From positions 1,860,001 through 1,924,000 of the forward strand of contig CADCXD010000009.1 in NCBI GenBank assembly GCA_902806575.1: 64,000 bases of DNA, written 5' to 3'. Positions 12,318-24,859 of the stretch are shown in pieces. The position numbers and the translations under genes were made by a program. This DNA comes from Jackrogersella multiformis. Lineage: Eukaryota; Ascomycota; Sordariomycetes; Xylariales; Hypoxylaceae. Position 1 is the stretch's first letter, and each line of letters begins with the position of its first letter. The notes beneath the pieces were generated by a model. It worked only from the letters and a program-made list of their open reading frames with translations. It searched no databases and was not told the DNA's origin.

Positions 12318-13311
12318 TTAAGCTATCTCAACACTCATGCCCAAAGGCTGGAGCACATCGGCACCATATGAGCCGCCCACATTGCCTTGCGAAGATATTA
12401 GCACATGGACATTATTAAATATAGAAGGATAATCATACCTGGAGGACCATAGTTGCAGACAGTGAACCAGGCGTCCATCTCATCATACATGGTTCCCTTC
12501 TCACAGAATTGGGCAGCGCATCCGACCTGGTCAGAGCCCTTCCAAAGAAGCTGAGAGAAATGGCCCCAGCTCTCGAAGTCATCCATAGGCGGGGTGGACT
12601 GGCCGTAGAATGTCGGTAGGAAGTGAGCAAACTCGCCGTTATACCACATATCGGTAATAGCCATCTTGACAGCGCCTACATCACCCAGCTGGAACGCATT
12701 CACGTTCTGCGCCCAGTTAGCCAAGTTCTGGCCGTAGTTCTTATCGCCTTGGTCCCTAAACAAATGTTAGTGGCTGATATAATGATCTCTTCTTTGGTAA
12801 CGTACATATCGTGCGCCATTTTGCAGCTGGAGGCAGTGTTGGCAGCGTAACCGGCAAGCTTGTCACTCCAAGCAACTTCGGGGGCAGAGTGGTTGGAGCG
12901 GTGAAGGTTGTGATGCTGGACGGCCACGGAAGGGAAATCGGATCCAGAAGAAGCTTGCGAAGTAGGCAAAGCAGCCGCTGCCGATGACGCAGGTGCTTGT
13001 ACAACGGGTTCCGCAGTTGTCTGCGCGATCTGGGTAGCCTTTGGCGTCTCGGTAACGATAACAACAGAAGGCTGGACCTGGGTTGGCTCTGGAGCCGGGG
13101 CCGCAGTAACGAAGGGCACAGCTTCGTAGGTGCTGGTTTTATCAGGATGCTGCTTCGCACCCCAGAACAAGGTGGGCTTATCGGATGCGCGGCCGGTAAC
13201 AGTAACAGTATCATACTCCATGACCCAAGATGTCTCCATCTTACGCTTCTCCAGGGGGTTACCCATAGCCAACGAGGCGGCGCCAGCGGCGAACATAATC
13301 GAAGATCTCAT
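12318..13311 (-). CDS. Secreted CAP-superfamily (PR-1/SCP-like) protein
   Basis: Exons 12806-13311, 12439-12755 and 12318-12385 give 296 aa; the introns (50 and 53 bp) join in frame. A signal peptide (MRSSIMFAAGAASLAMG) is followed by a Kex2-like site (EKRK), then a Pro/Thr/Ala/Val-rich linker to about residue 130, then the CAP domain: HNLHRSNHSAPEVAWSDKLA, CKMAHD, the GHFSQLLWKGSDQVGCA block (CAP1) and WFTVCNYGPPGN (CAP2). The cavity His/Glu residues appear present and the Cys residues are suited to disulfides. CAP proteins of fungi (yeast Pry, Fusarium Fpr1) are exported and bind sterols or fatty acids, and some matter for infection. The long Ala/Pro/Thr linker suggests heavy O-glycosylation. 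The C-terminus is not GPI-like, so it is probably free or wall-associated. Confidence 0.9.
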
Positions 13312-16300
13312 GTTGCTCGATTGAGTTGATCCAAGTCGAAAAGCTATACGATATGAGTATGCGTTCTATGACCCGAAGGTGAAGGAGTGAATTGACAGTG
13401 AAATGAGTGTGGCTTTGATCGGTATTGCTTGATCAAATGGATTCAAGGAGTGAAATAGATTTCAAGGTGGAAGGGAAAGCAAAAACAATGACCAGTCCAC
13501 GACACGACACACATAGTTTATATGATAATTTTGTTTGTTGACGTGTGCTGGTGGATCTGGGCTGGCCTCATCCAAGATCTGGATCTGCTTTATTGAAGAA
13601 AAGGGGCTTTGTTGATGTGCATGTGAAGTGCGCACTTTGCTTGGGAAATAGAAACAAAGCTAGACCTGGATTACCAGGGAACCCGGCAGTATATGTCCAA
13701 GATGTGATATTTTCAGGTACGGGAAACAAAGAATGAAAGTAACATACCTTGAACTTGTGGATATATTGATGGCGAGTTGAGGATGGTTCAGATCCAGCTG
13801 GCAACGAAAACCAACGACTTATAGTACTCAAGGTACGGTTGGACAACAGCAATACTTGTTAGACGGGATCGCGGAGTGTATGGTACGAGTGTGAGTGCTT
13901 CCAAGAGCAGATCGATCAACAATGAAAGGGCGTCTGGCGTCCGAGTAATGAGTGACTGTGAATAAAAGTGAGTGTGAACCGGTTACTGGATCATAAGCCG
14001 GTGGTTCGAGAGAAGGATCAACTTTATTGGGCTGTGATGGGTTGCGAGGTCAAACCAAAGCGTGAGGACTGGCGGTATTTTAAGGAATGAAAAGTACGCC
14101 GAGGCGAACACAGCAACGAGTGTAAGTGGTTGGTCAAAGTTGAAATCTCACGAACGTGTGGTTGAATTCGGAGTTCAGGCCAAACCTAAGGGGAAAAAAG
14201 AAAAGAAGTTGTGATGATTGGAGGGGGAAGAAATATAGAGAGTGAAGTAACAAAGGAATGGATGGGTCCTGGCCTGGAAACAAATTGAATGGCAGAAATT
14301 GCTCTGTATGAGGTCAGTGGAAAGCGCACCTGGGCAGATGAAAGGGTTCGATGTTTGCTGGGTACCATGCTAGTTACTTACTCGTACCTTCCTGACGTTA
14401 ATTCGAAGGGTGGAAGAGAATGGATCAAAAGGGGTACGTACCGAACTAAACCAGGTACCCCAAGAGCCTAAGTGGCTAGACCGCTACGCACTAAGCTAGG
14501 TAGCATGTAAATTGTCGATCCTATCGTCATTTTAACCTAGCCATTTCCCCGTACCTAGGTACTTAATGATTTGTGCATCAAAAAAGGGGTGTTACTATAA
14601 TACCTATAATGCAACTGTCCCGTAAATTTAATGCATTTTACCAGGTCCCCAGTGAATAGCAGGACATCTTAAATTATGATATGTATGATACCGAGAACTT
14701 GGGACTGCTACTACCACCTACACATGCGCCTTGATGGTAATGAATGAAGTCACAGCTTTGATAATTATTTAACATGGCTCCGCCAAATAAAATATTTTAC
14801 CGTCTGTACCAACTTTAGTTAAACATAAGGGCTTCCAATGTACCCGTTAACAAACAAAAATGAACATCCACTTTTAAAAGCTCAAGCTAAGTACCTAAAG
14901 GATCTAAGACCTATGTACGTACATACTACTTAGGTACTTATTATGTAGGTACCTAAGGTACATACCTAGTCATAAAGAAGAAATAATAAGGAGGCGGATA
15001 TGCACATACAATGCAAGTCGTGGCTTACCGACAGAAGTTTATCCAGTGATGTTACATAAACGCTGAAGTAATCCATTAAGGAAGAGCTTACCAAAAGAAA
15101 TCGGGTCGATCAACAAACCCAAATTTGGCCTTGTTTAACAAAGCCGCCTATCAGAGCAATAGAAGAAAGGGATTTGCAAACGCTACGCTATAGTAAGTAG
15201 GTCGCATATATGGTGATGTGGGGTTTCCCACCTAATACGGGGTTGTCATATTATTACGTTGCTCACATTAGTTAGATTTTCGAAGATCTTATATTTTATT
15301 ATTCCATACGGTTTTCTTTTACGGCGTACTATCCGATAATGTTTACTGCTTGGTTTATTATGACTTCCTTCTCGAATACGCATATTATTATTTTGGAGGT
15401 TATTTCCCTTTTACTCTGAAGTACCTAGGTACTTCCTAAGGCTGTAAGTACATAAGTACCTGATCTTTACATCATGACAGGCCTTCCCCTGCACCATAAG
15501 ATCAGACGAAACCCCTGGTTTGTTTCCAACCCCTGTAGTAAATCTGGTGCCTTGCAGATTCTCTTCCCGCCGTTCAAAAAGTAAGCGCGGGGCCAACAGA
15601 AAATGCCCCAGAACGGTAGCCGGGAAAGGTTCTGATTGGTTGAAATGAAAACTTTATCATCCATGCTTCCTGTCTACCCCTCCCCTTCTGCACTCACTCC
15701 CCTAAAGCCCCTAAACCCCTTAACTTTTAACAACGAATCCTGGGGGTTAGCCCGATCTCATTTATCCAGTCAATGCTTTTTTCTTCGAAGCGCCTAGAGC
15801 TCTTAAAGCATTTTACCCTGAATATACTACTGGATACAGGCCTCATAGGCTATCTGAGAACATCAGATAAATTCGCCTTACCCAATCTCCCCTAGTTCAG
15901 CTCGTGTAGCTACGAGCCCAAGCAGCCAAGCCAGCACGTGGCTACGTATGGGATGTTTACCTAGGCTGCTACTATATAGGTATAGATGCTCAAGAATCTG
16001 CATGTTCACTACCAAGTAATCAATTGTTACGATGTTTGCCGTCTCTGACTTGCATTAGTACCACCATCTTAATCTCGAAATTCTTACCCATCCTGCCATC
16101 TCAACTACATAGTGGAGTTCTTTGATTCAACTAGACAAGTAGCAAGGTATAAGGTATGTTATTGGATTATAGCCACTGTTTATTTTTAGGTAATATGAAT
16201 AGGTATGAAAGATAAAAAAAGAGAATACCTACCTAGGTAGATGACCACGCTGATGGCCTTGTGGGTACACCTGGGCAGATTTATTTTTGCTTCAAAAACC

Positions 16301-18877
16301 CAACTACAGGCCGCCGCCAAATAAACGTGAAACGTCTTGGCCGCCGCCACACCGACCAACTGCTTACTCGTTTCTTGTACGACTGTCCAGATGAATACCA
16401 GATGATCTGTCAGTTATTCTAAGGTTCCATATTATCCTCCGAGGGACGGGAGAGGCCGGGCGGCTTGATAGATGATAATATCGAGATCCGCTAACGATAC
16501 CTACCTAGGTATCTACCTACATAAGTACACCAAGTACAGCACACGTTGGCAGGTTGGATAGCTACAACCAAGGTATCTACTACTATAATATCGACACGTG
16601 AGAGAAATGAAAATAAATTAATTCTTACCTAGGAACTACCTACCTGGGTAGGTATTGCGAAGTTTTTATGTGCAACATCCGCATGGTCTCTCTTGTCTCA
16701 CAATCTCCGTGATTGTGTGAAATTGGACATAACATGAAGCTGGTATTATGTGTGTGATTCTGGAAGAATGACCGAGTTTGTGTCTAGAACTTCATTTCTA
16801 ACCCTTGAGTTTCGCCATCAGCCATTACGAGCTGCGAGTATCAGTCTCAGTATCAGTTTGTCTAAGCTAATTTCCATTCCTACAGTCTTCTAGGGACAAC
16901 TGTAAGGGTCGAGGTTGTGATCACAGCTTACACATTAGCTTACTCAGGAGTCAGAATCCATGACTCACTTTTCGACCTTGTCCCATGCGGAGAATTGCTT
17001 GAGGGCAAACCAACCCGAATATATTGAAAGCTCAGGGAGAGGAAAAACCATGGTCATCTGAAAAGTCCGCTTGGAAGAGGATGGTGCGAGGCAGGCCGCA
17101 ACACACTTCATGTTCTTGCAGTGTAAGGGATCTTACCATCTCATCGACTTCATACTCATTCACGAGAGCTTCGGGATTGTCTTAAGTCAATTATGACCCG
17201 ACTTTACTCTAGTAACACATGTAACTAGCAGGTCTAGGGTCTTTCTGAGGCTAGAACTCGGCCGTTGCCCTCGTTCAGTATACGACTGCCATCGGACATG
17301 TAGCTATCCGTACCGGCATATCTACGACAGGAGGTCTCCGTACTTCCGGTTCATAGAAGGTAAATTGCTAAAAGCTCTCTTCCTACGGGTAGTACCTATC
17401 TTGCGTAAGGTATATCCTACCTAATTATAGGAGTAAACTTCCTAGGTAGTTACCTACAGTGACTACCTAGAATAAATATCTTGTCATCGCTTAATCAAGT
17501 AGGCACATCGCGCATTCGCACTGGTCAAAGTTTCGACGGAAGCGCTATGTTTCGAAACTGAATAGCCACCCGGAGTTGGACCAATCCTCTGGAGCTAGTA
17601 TGACGTCTCAATGTCTTAGAGACCTTCAGGGCTGCTGTATCTCGATACTAGTACAGCGGCTGGCCCCCTAAATTCCGACTCTGAGACCGAGATACATCGG
17701 GTTTCAACGTGATACTGTCTCGGCGAACACACCGCCACTGTGTGCTCATGAGGTGTCCTCGCCATCACCTAGGTAGTGTGGCTTCTTGACGTCAAGAATC
17801 GACTTTGCCTCACGTGAGGCTCATCCTCCCTTTAGAGACATGGGAATCTTACGCAATCCCAAGGAGACTATACCGACGCTGGCTGAAGTCGTAAACGGCT
17901 GTCCTCCCAACGCCTCTGAGTTTGCATAGTGTCTCTCCGCTCTTTAGGCCCGGACCGAGACAATATCAACCCGCGGACCTAACGTCCTGTGTAGGAATAT
18001 TCATTTATCTCTTAAATTCTTGTATAGCAAGGCCATCAGGCCACCAATCCGGCCAAAAATACATATGCTTACATTTTACGAGCAGTATATGTCTATTCCC
18101 ACTTGTTCGCCATCCCATTCAAGACGTTTTAGTGTCGTTCTGCGATAACCCAGCCGCGTTTAACAAGCATTGTACAGCTCTACCTTGCACACACTCCTCA
18201 CGCCGACAACTGTAAACTAGAGACCTTTTTCAGCTGTGGAAAGATTTGTCTTGAGTTTTATCAGGTGTCGTCGCGGGTAGATTGTAGTTACCGGCGTAGG
18301 AGACATCTCACTCTTCATCTAAGACGGTAGGTATCGTCTGCGTGGTTAGGGCAATGCCATTGAGTTGTGTGACTATTACGAATCGTTGCTACACCATTGC
18401 TACAATCAGTTATCCTCAGCTAGCACGACTAGCTTCTAGATTGTGACGGGTGGGATGGAAAAACCGAACAGCCCTAGCAGGTCGTGCAAAGATCGTCGAA
18501 TCCCTAGCGCAGGCTATCATTGCTCTCGATCTCACCACGAAAGGGAAGACAAGTGAAGTAATGTGCGGCCGCCTTATGTCAGTTGACCTCTGAACGAGTA
18601 GCTTACGACATTTTGGGCCCTTCTAGAAATAGAAACCACAGATCTGCTGTCTGCACCCTAAGACACTTTTCGTATCTTACTGCAACATCCCATGTCAATG
18701 ACGTGTGGTGTGTTCGTGCTGTGCACTTAGTCACGTCTTAGGCATCATTCTGCCCGTAGGCTTCCCTAGCGATCAACATCCAGCTTCACGGACTTGATAT
18801 CATCTGACCAACATATTACATAACCTACCATCGTCATCATGTGTATTCCCTACCTACCCCGCAGAAACACAAGCCAA

Positions 18878-18908
18878 CTACCTACCTGGCAGCCTGGTAG
18901 GTAGGTAA
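18878..18908. repeat. Imperfect inverted repeat with CTACCTACC/GGTAGGTAG arms
   Basis: The left arm CTACCTACC and right arm GGTAGGTAG are separated by a short GC-rich loop (TGGCAGCCT). This is a spaced version of the palindrome found elsewhere in the intergenic DNA, at the edge of a GC-rich island. Confidence 0.6.
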
Positions 18909-19767
18909 GTAGCCGTATCCTAATGAAGAGGCACTGTGGCTGTTGGATAGCCACATATGTCCGCAGTTGCGCCGCGCCCTTGGACCAATCTCCGCCTCGC
19001 CGTCGCAGATCTGAGTGGCACTCCAGATTAGCTTGTGCGAAGGCGGATAGGCAGCCAGCGCCAGCAGCCGGTCGGCACACGCCTAACGCAGGCGAGCGGA
19101 CGGGGGGAAGACTAAATCCCGCTAATGGGAGCGCGGGAGAAGCATTACGCCCCCCCGGCTGCAGTCGGGGAGTTTATAAGCGAAGACCTGTCAGAAGCGA
19201 CACTCTCATTAAGAATAGGCCGGTTACATCTACCAACACCCGCTCGCCCCTTGTCCTGAAGGGGACGCGCGCGCAGACACGCGCATAGGACACGTCGGCC
19301 ACGTCCCTGGATGTGATCTATCGGTATGCTTTCTTTCCTCCTCTACCCGGAAACTATGGGAGACCTAGTCCAACGGAAATCGCACGATCGAGACCTTATT
19401 TCAGAGTAACTCTAGTCTACCCACCACTAGATCTAGTGTAATTACACCAACACGTAACCCAGCGACTCATTAGTTCTACGTACTCCCTGGTTACCAATAG
19501 TTGGGAAATGCCGCAACGAGCCGGACATATTCTCTTTAGCATGGACGCCGGGTATACGAACGACAAGTTCCGCCTTCTCCGAGTAAATCTAATTTCGTTA
19601 AGAGTCTCTCCTTGTATGCCCTTGTATGATCTTAAAAGGGAAATTGGTTGTTCGAGGGGCTTCATGTGTAAATCATGTAGGTGTATTAGTATGATATTAC
19701 CTAAGGTTAGTTGATGCAATTAATTACCACCGCAATAGGGTTTGGTGCCATCGTGATATTCACAAAC

Positions 19768-19785
19768 TACCTACCTAGGTAGGTA
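19768..19785. repeat. Near-perfect copy of the dispersed palindrome TACCTACCTAGGTAGGTA
   Basis: This is the clearest example of the short palindrome centred on CCTAGG that recurs between genes (others at 1091-1104, 2500-2522, 10508-10530, 11097-11117, 16227-16240, about 40648-40671, 42192-42205). No protein-binding role is known to me. Confidence 0.7.
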
Positions 19786-20349
19786 TATAGGTCTACCTTC
19801 TTGTTGGCCTTCCTGATAATTAGGTACACTTGTTGAATCGAGGCATATACTTATAAATTAGTGTTCTCATGCGGTAGCGAGCCTCGTGGCTTACTCCTAT
19901 AGTGATATACTCGTGGTGTAAAGGGGGATTTGCATGAGATAAATAATATCCGTGACGAGATCTACTGACCTTCTTTGAGGTCCTAGACTAGTCAACCAAG
20001 GTCGATACTGTGCTGTATAATAGCACACTATTCTTAGCCCAAGTACAGTTCCTTGATTGCTATATCGGTAGGTAGTTAATAGAGTATTCGCACGCAGGTG
20101 ATCATATATGATCGCGAGAGGGCTAGGAGCGTCCGAGTATCACATGCCACGAGTCAGATTCGCTGGGAACTCAAGCCCCTTGAACATTGTGTCACATCAT
20201 AAAACAGATAAGAGAGCCTCGAAAAGCGAACCCTTTACTGGATGAGATACGATTAAGTGAAACGTGCACCTAGGTGTATTCCTTGGTTTATTTACACGTT
20301 TTAGGGTAGTCATGACTTTTTCTAGTCTCCACTCAAACGAAAAGCTCCT

Positions 20350-21083
20350 TCATGATGCCGGCGCGCTAGCTTGGGCTTGTGCCGAGGGCGGGTCGATAGC
20401 CTTCCCAAGCGGTGGTTGGCCGCGATCTCTTAGGATGGGGTAGTGGGCGTAGATCTGCGTTGTCCTGAGATGGACGGGGATCTCGCTCTTGGGGGTGTCG
20501 GGGAGGGTCTTTTCGAGTTTCTGTTCGTTCGTATTAGCTATATGGCGCTTTCAGAGGAGAGAAGGTGCGAGAAGTAGAGCATACTAGATTGGTAAATACG
20601 CATGAGTTGAGCTTCCACTCGTCCTTCCGGCACTGCCACAACTGGTGGTTGTTGGTTTCGAGGCACTGCCAGTGCTTGCGGAACTCGTCCAGGCAGTGCT
20701 TGTTGATGTCGTCGATGACGCTAGAAGCGCATCTAGTTACCCTACGGCCCTCCTTTAAGCACTCGAATTCGCCCCTGCCGGGGTTCTCGTTCTTGCATTG
20801 CATGTAATCATCGTTATATGGGCGGCACCGGGCGCCGATGAAGAACGAAGCCGATAGCAGAGGCGCAGAGGTAGCACCAACCTCCTTGACCGCGGGGATC
20901 GAATCGGGAAGGGGGGTGGTATCGTAGAGAACGTGCTGGTTGAAGCTATAGATGAGGGAAGTTAGCGACGGCACTCTCAAGGTCCGGAATAAACTCAAGA
21001 GTAATGATCCGGTACAGGTCAATTGGTATTTTATTGACTAGAAGAATAGGTTATAAGACATACACTGGCTTCCGGCCCGCCAT
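20350..21083 (-). CDS. nuo-20.8: NADH:ubiquinone oxidoreductase 20.8 kDa subunit (NDUFA8 / NUO-20.8)
   Basis: Exons 21064-21083 (20 nt), 20585-20945 and 20350-20520 give 183 aa. It starts MAGRKPVFNQHVLYDTTPLPDSIP and holds four CX9C units: CRPYNDDYMQC, CLKEGRRVTRC, CLDEFRKHWQC and CRKDEWKLNSC. That double twin-CX9C pattern marks the complex I accessory subunit NDUFA8, which is imported by the Mia40 disulfide relay and sits on the intermembrane-space face of the membrane arm. The length matches fungal homologues. The C-terminal exon (LEKTLPDTPKSEIPVHLR...) ends in a low-complexity Ala/Gln tail. The first coding exon is only 20 nt. The gene is divergent from the nucleoporin gene over 730 bp, which probably holds both promoters. 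Confidence 0.93.
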
Positions 21084-21813
21084 GGCTGCGATGTGGACAA
21101 GGTTCTCCGCGAAATGTGTCTCGTTGATAGATTGAGCGAGCTTGGAGCTTCGGATATGGAGCGTTTAACGATGAACGAAGTGACTTCCAAGATTGGTGGT
21201 TAGCAAATTGTAAATCCTGATTGGCTTCAGCCACATGGGGCTGCAATGGAGTACCACCTAGGTACGTACTTGTAAGGTAGTGGGGTCACATCGTAATAGC
21301 AGATTACCTAAGCTGCCCAGATAGGTACATAGTACTATGTAGTGCAACCTTGGAAGCCTTCAGCCACAGTAATGTGTGTGGCTGAAGCTAATTGAGATCT
21401 GAAGCTAAGATTTGTTTTCGTGATGGATGGAATTTCCAGGTGCATATCATAGGACAGACAACGCGAGTAAATATCACGACGTTTGTCATCTTTTTGACAG
21501 CAACTTTGAAGTCTTGCAAGGCTTTTTCTTACAAAGTTGATTCACATAAAGAAAAGAGTATTGATTCGCCCCACACATTGCACATTTAACAATTACAATA
21601 CAATTCACGCCGCCATGAGCTGAGGCCAGAAACATTCTTCATTCTTTCAATCCACTACTACTACAACTACAACTACCACTTTCGACGCGGGTTCCAATCT
21701 ACGCGAATCTTTGTCGCGAAACCCACCCTCTCTCCTCTCTTTAAACTACACCACCTTCTCTTAGTATCTCTGCCATTCTTTCCAGCCAACTAAGCCCCAG
21801 CTTTGCAATAACC
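21084..21813. other. Divergent promoter region between NUO-20.8 and Nup57
   Basis: About 730 bp without coding signal. The end next to the nucleoporin start is CT-rich with ACTACTACAACTACAACTACC-like repeats (about 21654-21680), as in fungal 5' leaders. It contains a TACCACCTAGGTA motif near 21253. Confidence 0.6.
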
Positions 21814-23037
21814 ATGTCCCTCTTTGGGCAGCAGCGCCCTTCCGGGTTTGGCACCTCCAGTCTCTTCGCACAGCCTCAGAACCAGTCGCAACCTCAGAAT
21901 CAACCACAATCCAATGCATTTGGTGGAAGTATATTGGGAGGGAATACCCTTGGCCAGCAACAGCAGTCTAATCCGTTTGGCGGAAGCTTACTCGCCCAGT
22001 CGCAGGCCCAGCAGCAGCAGCCACAACAACAACATCCTGGTGCTTCTGGATTCATGAATGCGAGCCAGGCACAAGCAATGGCACAGTCACAGTCACAGTC
22101 GCAGGCACAACGGTCTAGCTTGATCTGGGAACCAGGCCGCGAGTCACTAAGTAAGCTTCATTATGCATCACAGTTTACCCTTGGCCTACGCTCAAGACAC
22201 CTAGCTAACTACTCTAATTGTAGTCCACAAGCCCGTTACAGAGCAGATCGAGGGAATGCTTGCGAAGTGGCATCCCGAACACCCTAACACCGTTTTCAAG
22301 TACTACTTCTATAACAAGGTCGACCAGGCGCGCGTTCCTTTCTATCAACCCTCTCCCGCAGAAGACCCCCGAGAATGGGAACAGGCCGTCCACGACAAGC
22401 CCGGTCCTGGCTATATGCCCGCCCTTGCTACAGGCTTTAGGGCTGTCAGCGAGCGTCTTGTGATGCAAAAACAGGTGCTAGGGAACTATAGGCAGGCCCT
22501 GCACGCGATCAACTCTAGCCTCGACGCAATTCTCTCGCAGCATGATCTACAGACTAGCGTACGAACCCTTAACGCTCGGCGGAAGCACGCGATGCTACGG
22601 CAGCGATGCCTCGCGCTAGCAACCAAGGTCCAGGTCTTGCGAAATCGCGGATACTCTCTAGATAAGGAGGAAGATGAGCTGAAGACCAAGCTAGAGACGC
22701 TCGACCGAGGCGTGACGGACCCGGCTCTCAGTGCGCGAACAGAAGAACTATGGAGCCGTCTAATAATGCTCCGAGGATATGCGGATAGCCTACAGAACGA
22801 GCTTAACCAACGCGGCGCCGAGGCTCAGGAGGGAATCGGCGAGGAGAATGAAGCACAAGCTAAGGAGGTAAGGCTCGAACCCCAATGACGTCTATAATAG
22901 TGCGGGAAGACTAACCTTGGCGACTGTAGATTCTAGAGAAATTCGACAAGCAACTTCAGTCGCTCAAATCCTCGTTAGAGCATATCAAGAAAGACTACGA
23001 CGAGTGGACCGAAGCAAACGCGCCGCCGAAGAAGTAG
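21814..23037 (+). CDS. NUP57: Nucleoporin Nup57/NUP54 (central channel FG nucleoporin)
   Basis: Exons 21814-22150, 22224-22867 and 22930-23037 give 362 aa; both introns fit in phase. The N-terminus is short, Gln-rich and carries FG-type repeats (SLFGQQ, GFGTSSLF, NAFGGS, NPFGGS). It is followed by the conserved alpha-helical domain: VTEQIEGMLAKWHPEHPNTVFKYYFYN, then long helices with heptads to the end. This is the layout of Nup57 (yeast) and NUP54 (animals), part of the Nsp1/Nup62 trimer in the pore's central channel, where the coiled coils assemble and FG repeats bind transport receptors. The FG region is short with few repeats. The last exon ends in KK-rich residues. Confidence 0.9.
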
Positions 23038-23657
23038 AATGATCGGGGGAAGTTTTTACACGTAAGGCCTTGATACCATACAGATGAGGGGTGGCCCATT
23101 AATGTTGGGGGGCTTTCGGCTACAGGAAATTTGGGTGATCTGCACCGATAGGAATTGGCCGTAGGAAAACGCATAAAAGCTCGGCGTTGGGGGATGTCTA
23201 CTTGAAATATTAGGTAGACAATGAAATCCTGACTTGTGTTTTCTGAATAACTACTCCAGGATACCTAGGCACTACGGATGGCTAATTCTCATACACTTCT
23301 CAACTTAACATCGATATAAGATGGAGTGAGACCCTGATGTCTTCATGGGAAGTTGAGATATATAGGGTCTCCTTGGATTATGCGGTGATTACCATGCCCT
23401 TCACCCGTCTATATTGTGTTTTACAGTCGTAACACCGCAGTGCGGCTTCATCCTCGTCATGTATCGGCCCTAAATGCAACACCCGACCGTCTCCAACAAA
23501 TGATATGCTGGCTATTGCTATGATAAAAAGAGCATCGTTACCTAGGTATGCATCCGTGGATCGTATCGAATACGCCTCGACCGCCTTCCTTTTGGTTTAC
23601 CGGGTCTAAAGAGCCGTCCTCTTTCGATATTTGTACAAGGGTCGTGCGACCACCGGC
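23038..23657. other. Convergent 3' region between Nup57 and Tom5
   Basis: About 620 bp with no gene recognised; it presumably holds both 3' ends. One TACCTAGGTA motif lies near 23550. Confidence 0.5.
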
Positions 23658-23949
23658 TTAGAACACGTTTGATACGGCATCAACGGCGAAAGGTGCTAGA
23701 TGCGATAAATTAAACTGTTAGAGGGTTTTATTTGTGGTGTAGGTATGCGAATTGATGCAAGCATACCGAAGTAGAGCATAACGGCGGCGGCGAGGAAACT
23801 CTGGACGGTGAAGGTGGCTTCAGCCTCGTGCTGCTCAAGCTCCTCTTTGGAGAACTGGGGTGGTGCGACTGTAGTTTTTTTCTTTCATATTAGCCACGGT
23901 AGATGAGAGGATATTTTGAGAGACTATTTATCTTACATCCGCCAAACAT
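23658..23949 (-). CDS. TOM5: Mitochondrial import receptor subunit Tom5
   Basis: Three tiny exons (23937-23949, 23767-23868, 23658-23695) join in phase into 50 residues that begin MFGGFAPPQFSKEELEQHEAEATF. A single membrane segment (about 26-43, SFLAAAVMLYFAPFAVDA) follows, close to the C-terminus. This matches fungal Tom5 in length, in the MFGGF.PP.. start and in tail-anchored topology. Tom5 is a small subunit of the outer-membrane TOM complex that helps pass preproteins to the Tom40 channel. Introns are 68 and 71 bp with GTAAGA/CAG and GTATGC/TAG ends. No single open frame longer than the 102 nt middle exon covers it, so simple ORF scans miss it. Confidence 0.88.
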
Positions 23950-24859
23950 ATTGGGTTATTTTCGTATGCGTGTGTATCTTTTTTTGGTTTTTTTTTGTGG
24001 TTGTTGTCGTAGGAATTCTTGAAAAGATACCGAAGTAGTTGACTCGTGAATGCCACTAATTATTTTTTTTCTTTATCGGTGACGACTGACAAGCAGCTGA
24101 AAGAAGCTCCCTCCCACCATGCACGGCCCCTCCATTTTAAGCCGCTTGATTTGGAAAGGTTACAATTATGGTAGGTAGGTACAAACCCCCCTGTAGCCTG
24201 TAGGTCGAAGTGGCACTAGCACAAAGCAGGAACAGTTTGTATTACATAACCTTGCACCATATATCGTGCCATTCTATTCCGTACCTACCTGACCAAACAA
24301 AGATACCGGCTCGGTGGGGCTTTCTCCAGCATAAACTCGAACGATTCCATTAGGAAAAAGTCCGAAGCGAACGTTATCGGCGCTGCCACTTCTCCGGAAA
24401 GACCCGCAACTTTTCCTTATCTATGCATGTTTGTACTAATTGCTGCTAATTGCTAGGCCCGATGACGGCCATTCCTGTCTAGCGGGAAATCTAAAATAAA
24501 ATGCTAGGTGCAGGTGCAGGTGCAGGTGTAATTGAAGTTACTTACTTATTACTTACCTAGGTACATACCTAGATAGTTAATCTTGATTCTGTTTTATTCA
24601 CCGTCCCTCTAGTGATTACCAAGGTGGTCTACGAATTCTAGTATCTTGACATTGCTGAGAGTTTAGACAGTTTCTTGTTGCTCGGTTCGATTAGTCTATT
24701 TGGAACTTGAGGTAACATATAACATAACAGCTACTAAGCAGCATGACCGCATGAGTTCGATCCAGTTGCTACTACGCTGAAGCTCCCTCGAAGCTCCCTT
24801 GCTTTTCTGTTTCATTCTACAGCGTTTACGAATTGAGAAGCGAGCCTTTTCTGTTGAAG
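23950..24859. other. Divergent promoter region between Tom5 and glycine dehydrogenase
   Basis: About 910 bp without a gene. Contains a GGTGCA tandem (about 24506-24528), T-rich tracts near 23985-24075, and a TTACCTAGGTA tract (about 24555). Confidence 0.55.

Larger units (their letters stand above)
13312..20349. other. Large gene-poor region (about 7 kb)
   Basis: No gene could be supported. It holds many copies of the ACCTAGGT-centred palindrome (for example about 14544, 15421-15434, 16227-16240, 16500-16521, 19768-19785) and a GC-rich island at about 18850-19300 that stands out from AT-richer flanks. That island begins with an imperfect inverted repeat (18878-18908). Open frames there (18923-19288, 18850-19080) have biased composition but no domain or splice support. 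A promoter or decayed gene cannot be excluded. Confidence 0.5.

Noticed and set aside
18923..19288. 121-aa open frame in the GC-rich island
   Set aside because: Arg/Pro-rich composition expected from GC-rich non-coding DNA; kept only as a regional observation.
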